From Comamonadaceae bacterium (GTDB taxonomy: Bacteria > Pseudomonadota > Gammaproteobacteria > Burkholderiales > Burkholderiaceae_C): DNA of 8,415 nucleotides. The notes under the pieces are model-generated. The model saw nothing but the letters and a program-made list of their open reading frames with translations, did no database searches and was not told the DNA's origin. The DNA lies in contig JAIXYA010000295.1 in assembly GCA_027490485.1 (NCBI GenBank), forward strand, positions 1-8,415, read 5' to 3'. This document shows, piece by piece, positions 5,767 through 8,415 of this stretch. Position numbers and translations under genes: made by a program. Numbering within the stretch: the stretch's first letter is position 1; each line of letters begins with the position of its first letter.

Positions 5767-6906
5767 TCAATGAGGTTTGTCTTTGGCAGGAGAGTCATGC
5801 TTTACATCAGCACTGTGCTTGTCTGCAGCTTGTTCACCCTGCGAGTCGGTAGGGGTGGCGCCATGCGCAGCGCTGTCATGCTTGGCCACTGCATCTGTTT
5901 TGGCGGGTTCATGCGACAAGAAGTTGTAGATGGCCAATGAACTCAGCACTACGGTCAAACCGCACAAAAGCCCAATGACAAAAATCATGAAGCTGCCGCT
6001 ATCGTTGTCACTGTCTGACGAGGAGCTGGACCTGACGGAAGTTTTCTCGGCTGTTTTTTTCTGTACAGCTTGAAGCTGGGCTTTCAGCTCGCTCATGCCT
6101 GCAGCCAAGGCCCCCATGTTTTTTTCCAAACTTTGTTGCGCCGCTTGGTGGTAAGCGTCAACACGTTTTTCAAGGTGCTCAATGACCTCATGTTGATCGT
6201 CTTTGAGACTTTCATTGTTTTGCGCCATGCTTTGCGCTAACAGTTTATGGATTTCGATTTTTTGTTTTTCAAGTTGAAGCTTGAACTCTTCTGGCATACG
6301 TTGAGAATGCTGTTGCGCTTCACTCTGAGAAAGCAGTGCAGCCAATTGGGTGAGTTGACTTTGCAAGCTGGTTTGTTGCTGCGCGACTTGACTTACCAAA
6401 GGCTCTAGAGGGTCGGGTTGGGTTTGCTGATGGTTTTGTTGCTGCGAGGTGAGCGATATGAAGTCCAGCAACAGGGAATGTTTTTCGAGTGTTTTCTTGA
6501 TCTCTTGTTGGGTTTGTTCAAGCGCTTTGAGCCTGTCGGGTTCAATGTTTGGAGCCGTATCTTTGGGGGCGGGGGTAGGTACACGGGTATTGATCACTGG
6601 GCTAACGATGGGCTCAGGCGTAATTTCTGCTGTCGATTCAGCAGGAGGCGATGGTGCGACTTCGCTGGCTTTAGGTGGCAACTCAAGATCGATGTCACGC
6701 ATATCCGCCATGTGTTCAGGCGGACTGAGTGTGAAGCTCATTTCATCAACAGCCGTGGCTTCAACGGTTGTCTCAGTAGGTTCGGCAGAAGCTTCATTGA
6801 CCAAGGGGGCCTCAGCTGGCTTGGCGACGCGTTTGACAGGCGCACCGCACTTGCCGCAAAACTTGGCGGTGATTGAGATAGGTTTTCCACATGCAACGCA
6901 ATCCAT
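5767..6906 (-). CDS. Zinc-ribbon, coiled-coil, single-TM protein with His-rich tail
   Basis: A 379-residue protein I do not recognise as a named family. It is modular. Residues 1-22 are a zinc ribbon (Cys3-x2-Cys6, Cys17-x2-Cys20). Residues 25-125 are a Pro/Glu/Ala/Thr-rich disordered linker. Residues 125-285 are Gln/Leu/Lys-rich with heptad-like hydrophobics, for example EFKLQLEKQKIEIHKLLAQS, indicating a long coiled coil. Residues 293-304 are a Ser/Asp low-complexity run. Residues 306-330 (FMIFVIGLLCGLTVVLSSLA and onward) are a transmembrane helix. The last 49 residues are polar, with six His among Asp and Lys. With no signal peptide and a ribbon at the N-terminus, an N-in topology is likely and would place the His-rich tail in the periplasm. 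An AGGT-containing Shine-Dalgarno overlaps the preceding gene's stop region, 8 bp upstream. A scaffold or tether role is plausible but inferred. Confidence 0.85.
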   Translation of the reverse strand: MDCVACGKPISITAKFCGKCGAPVKRVAKPAEAPLVNEASAEPTETTVEATAVDEMSFTLSPPEHMADMRDIDLELPPKASEVAPSPPAESTAEITPEPIVSPVINTRVPTPAPKDTAPNIEPDRLKALEQTQQEIKKTLEKHSLLLDFISLTSQQQNHQQTQPDPLEPLVSQVAQQQTSLQSQLTQLAALLSQSEAQQHSQRMPEEFKLQLEKQKIEIHKLLAQSMAQNNESLKDDQHEVIEHLEKRVDAYHQAAQQSLEKNMGALAAGMSELKAQLQAVQKKTAEKTSVRSSSSSDSDNDSGSFMIFVIGLLCGLTVVLSSLAIYNFLSHEPAKTDAVAKHDSAAHGATPTDSQGEQAADKHSADVKHDSPAKDKPH

Positions 6907-6914
6907 AGCTTTAC

Positions 6915-7451
6915 CTAGTTAGTTTCTTTTGATGTGTAAATTCGGCAAGGTGAATACTTGCCGGTGCTGGCTTGGTTTTCTTCACAGTCTTTCCTTGCAA
7001 TTTCTTCGGCTTTCTCTTGGCTTTTGTCAGTGACAGCGCCTGCACAGTAAGCGGTTTCACCATCAAAGCTGTAAACAAAAGCACGGAAGGGCTTGGCTGG
7101 GTCGTTTTCGCGCATGAAGCTTTCAAACAGTTTTTTGCATTTTCCTAGAAGTGGTGGGCGGTACAAATTTGCCAAAGGTGCGGGCTCGGTTCTGACTGAA
7201 GGCGTTTCACCCATGGCCGCAGAATCAGCAGCGGGGGCTTCTTGCAGAGTAGGCTTGTCTTCTGGGTTGGTGGATGTTTCATCAGACAGTGCCTGTGCAG
7301 GGCTCTGGGAAGGTGCGCCATGCATGTCAATGGTTTCCACACCAGCGTGCTCAGACTTCAAAAAGGAACGGGAATAGATGAACAAAGGGATATTGATAGA
7401 AGTCATCAATATCACCATGATCAGGTATTTGGTCATCCCTTTGGTGTTCAT
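6915..7451 (-). CDS. Membrane-anchored protein with four-Cys C-terminal domain
   Basis: A 178-residue protein of unknown function and the first gene of the three-gene minus-strand set. Residues 8-26 (YLIMVILMTSINIPLFIYS) form an uncleaved-looking membrane anchor near a short basic N-terminus, so the rest should be periplasmic. Residues 40-100 are a Pro/Ala/Ser/Glu-rich spacer. The compact C-terminal part, about 101-174, carries Cys105, Cys136, Cys156 and Cys169 in contexts GKCKKLF, TAYCAGAV, RKDCEEN and SPCRIYTS, which suggests two disulfides in an oxidising compartment. The AEEIARKDCEEN segment followed by CRIY is reminiscent of DUF4189-like domains, but I would not assign it. The ATG at 7451 has no strong Shine-Dalgarno. 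A second in-frame ATG five codons on has none at usable spacing, so the first is kept. The next gene starts 8 bp after its stop. Confidence 0.8.
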   Translation of the reverse strand: MNTKGMTKYLIMVILMTSINIPLFIYSRSFLKSEHAGVETIDMHGAPSQSPAQALSDETSTNPEDKPTLQEAPAADSAAMGETPSVRTEPAPLANLYRPPLLGKCKKLFESFMRENDPAKPFRAFVYSFDGETAYCAGAVTDKSQEKAEEIARKDCEENQASTGKYSPCRIYTSKETN

Positions 7452-7479
7452 TTGTCAAAAAATCCAATAGTTACGAGAG

Positions 7480-7491
7480 TTTGCTAGCAAA
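7480..7491. promoter_or_regulatory. 12-bp perfect palindrome upstream of the zinc-ribbon operon
   Basis: TTTGCTAGCAAA is a perfect palindrome 28 bp upstream of the first minus-strand gene of the three-gene set, inside the 250-bp divergent gap. Its flanks extend the symmetry by AG/CT if one A is allowed to bulge. It could be a dimeric repressor site in the operon's leader. I found no convincing -35/-10 pair for the operon. Confidence 0.3.
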
Positions 7492-7525
7492 ACTTGTTCC
7501 ACTTTAATCGGTTTGAAGCGCATTG

Positions 7526-7549
7526 ACTTGAGGCCAGGGCAACTCAAGT
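7526..7549. promoter_or_regulatory. Inverted repeat ACTTGAG-N10-CTCAAGT in the bactofilin/zinc-ribbon gap
   Basis: Two perfect 7-bp half-sites are separated by 10 bp, and their centres are 17 bp apart, a spacing that suits a dimeric regulator on one to two helical turns. The left half overlaps TTGACT (7523-7528), a near-consensus -35 on the plus strand, though no good -10 follows at 17 bp. The remainder of the gap up to 7690 is AT-rich without another structure I can support. Confidence 0.35.
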
Positions 7550-7701
7550 ATTGCCGGAGAAATCTAATGTGTATTATTTAGCATTCAAAATAAAACAAAA
7601 AACTGTCTTTTTCTTGGGCTATTGCTGATCAAGAGGGATTTTGTAATTAGAATCATTTTTAAGCATGAAAAATTTCTATTTTATTAACCCAAAGGTATGA
7701 A

Positions 7702-8085
7702 ATGGCTGAAACAACTCCATCTGCAAGCAGTCTGATCATCGGAGAAGGCGTCACCTTTGTTGGCAGCATTTCCGCACCTGGGCGGGCCACGGTCAATGGC
7801 ATTGTTTCTGGCGAAATCACTGTGCATGATTTGCATATCGGTACACAGGGCAGTGTGTCAGGAAGCATTGACGCGCACACCATCGATGTCCATGGCGTTT
7901 TGGCCCAGCATGTTGTTTGCCATCAGCACATCATGATTCACCGCGACGGTTCGGTGTCGGGCAAACTTGATTATGCGGAAATTGAGATTGAACGCGGCGG
8001 ACAATTCATGGGCCAAATGACCCAGCATGAAGTTAATCAAGTCAAGTCAACGGCTGACCTCACCAAACCCCGTCCAAAACCCTAG
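7702..8085 (+). CDS. Bactofilin (polymer-forming cytoskeletal protein)
   Basis: A 127-residue bactofilin that should polymerise without nucleotide into filaments at the inner face of the membrane and scaffold cell-envelope or polarity proteins. Residues 10-105 are the right-handed beta-helix core, seen as short repeated strands with Gly turns: GVTFVGSISAPGRATVNGIV, then SGEITVHDLHIGTQGSVSGS, then IDAHTIDVHGVL, ending with GSVSGKLDYAEIEIERGGQF. The flanking tails are short and polar, as in the family; the C-terminal tail is Lys/Pro-rich. The size is typical of the small single-domain members. AAAGG lies 6 nt before the ATG. An overlapping out-of-frame ATG at 7697 opens only an 11-codon frame and is unlikely to be the real start. 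It is divergent from the three membrane-protein genes. Small bactofilins often sit beside peptidoglycan hydrolases; none is visible here. Confidence 0.93.
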   Translation: MAETTPSASSLIIGEGVTFVGSISAPGRATVNGIVSGEITVHDLHIGTQGSVSGSIDAHTIDVHGVLAQHVVCHQHIMIHRDGSVSGKLDYAEIEIERGGQFMGQMTQHEVNQVKSTADLTKPRPKP

Positions 8086-8141
8086 TTTCCTCAAAACATG
8101 GAAACCCCTAGTTTGGCCACAACCTCTAGTCACCAAACTGG
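8082..8141 (+). terminator. Two consecutive hairpins after the bactofilin stop
   Basis: The first hairpin pairs GTTTCC (8085-8090) with GGAAAC (8100-8105) around a 9-nt loop, and CTA/TAG can add three more pairs across a bulge. The second pairs AGTTTGG (8110-8116) with CCAAACT (8133-8139), extended by a U-G and a C-G pair. CCTAGTTT occurs twice, 26 bp apart, one copy in each left arm. No U-run follows, so this is more likely a 3'-stabilising or factor-dependent end than an intrinsic terminator. Confidence 0.4.
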
Positions 8142-8415
8142 TGAGTAGGCGGCAATAAATTAGTCCTAAAGATTGCATAGTGAGCCGGGGTATTCTAAAA
8201 TGTGAGCGTTTCAAAATATTTTGCTGTGATTTGTCATCCGTGGCCCATCCTAGAGCGTTAAAAACGCCAAGATTGTTAACCCATGACCCCAATGAACAAG
8301 TCACATCCAGACAACACATTACAGAGCACCGAGTCCATAGGCAGCGGTGCTTACGTTCCTTCTTAAAACACCCCCATCCGCAATACGTTCGAGCGTATTC
8401 GCAGCCAATTGGCAC
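8142..8415 (+). other. Region without a supported gene
   Basis: No frame gives a protein I can defend. A plus-strand ATG at 8283 opens only 27 codons before TAA at 8364 and has no Shine-Dalgarno. Immediately after that stop the same frame reads NTPIRNTFERIRSQLA to the window end, which looks protein-like but has no start codon before it. A GTG at 8347 in another frame is also open to the edge. GCGTT-AAA-AACGC at 8255-8267 and a wobble-containing 18-bp dyad at 8382-8399 are small inverted repeats. The gap probably precedes or enters a rightward gene that is not resolved here. Confidence 0.4.
8173..8201 (+). promoter_or_regulatory. Weak sigma-70-like promoter pair
   Basis: TTGCAT (8173-8178) and TAAAAT (8196-8201) are separated by 17 bp. 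The -10 matches five of six positions and the -35 three of six. It lies downstream of the bactofilin hairpins and could drive a gene beyond the right edge of the window. Confidence 0.25.

Noticed and set aside
8047..8415. Minus-strand open frame at the right edge
   Set aside because: It is Cys/Trp-rich with no recognisable domain, runs antisense into the bactofilin end and across the hairpin region, and has no proper start in the window.
1..8415. CRISPR arrays, insertion sequences, tRNA or rRNA genes
   Set aside because: No regularly spaced repeats, transposase motifs, terminal inverted repeats or recognisable RNA gene cores were seen by eye on either strand.

Overview
The window looks like a chromosomal segment of a betaproteobacterium, most likely Burkholderiales/Comamonadaceae. 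This is inferred from the protein flavour (homodimeric AceE-type E1, periplasmic TPR protein, small bactofilin), moderate GC and the frequent use of TTG for Leu. No sequence search was possible. There are eight supported protein genes, one of them cut by the window edge. I see no tRNA, rRNA, CRISPR array, transposase or other mobile-element signature.

Region 1 (1-2297): a homodimeric 2-oxoacid dehydrogenase E1 gene (AceE family) runs leftward out of the window. It is divergent from an Lrp/AsnC-family regulator across a 106-bp AT-rich gap. That gap holds a consensus -35 box for the E1 gene and an AT-rich dyad. The pairing of an AceE paralogue with a divergent Lrp regulator recalls the mdeB/mdeR arrangement of Pseudomonas putida (2-oxobutyrate dehydrogenase E1). 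The substrate could therefore be 2-oxobutyrate rather than pyruvate.

Region 2 (2287-2724, minus): a small exported TPR protein. Its 3' end overlaps the 3' end of the Lrp gene tail to tail.

Region 3 (2858-5076, plus): two genes overlap by ATGA. The first is a PhyH-superfamily Fe(II)/2-oxoglutarate dioxygenase with an EctD-like core. The second is an NAD(P)-dependent oxidoreductase with a C-terminal SAF domain, related to the DRL/DXR-II family named for the alternative DXP reductoisomerase of Brucella. The tight coupling suggests two successive steps in one small-molecule pathway whose substrate cannot be read from the sequence.

Region 4 (5085-7451, minus): three closely spaced genes. In transcription order these are a membrane-anchored protein with four Cys in its distal part, a zinc-ribbon/coiled-coil/single-TM protein with a His-rich tail, and a zinc-ribbon/two-TM protein with a possible PH/GRAM-like domain. 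None has a function I recognise. They are divergent from a bactofilin (7702-8085, plus) across a 250-bp gap that contains two inverted repeats. The arrangement suggests a bactofilin-associated membrane complex, and this is the best candidate here for an undescribed system.

Region 5 (8086-8415): no convincing gene. It holds two consecutive hairpins after the bactofilin stop, a weak promoter-like pair and possibly the upstream region of a gene outside the window.
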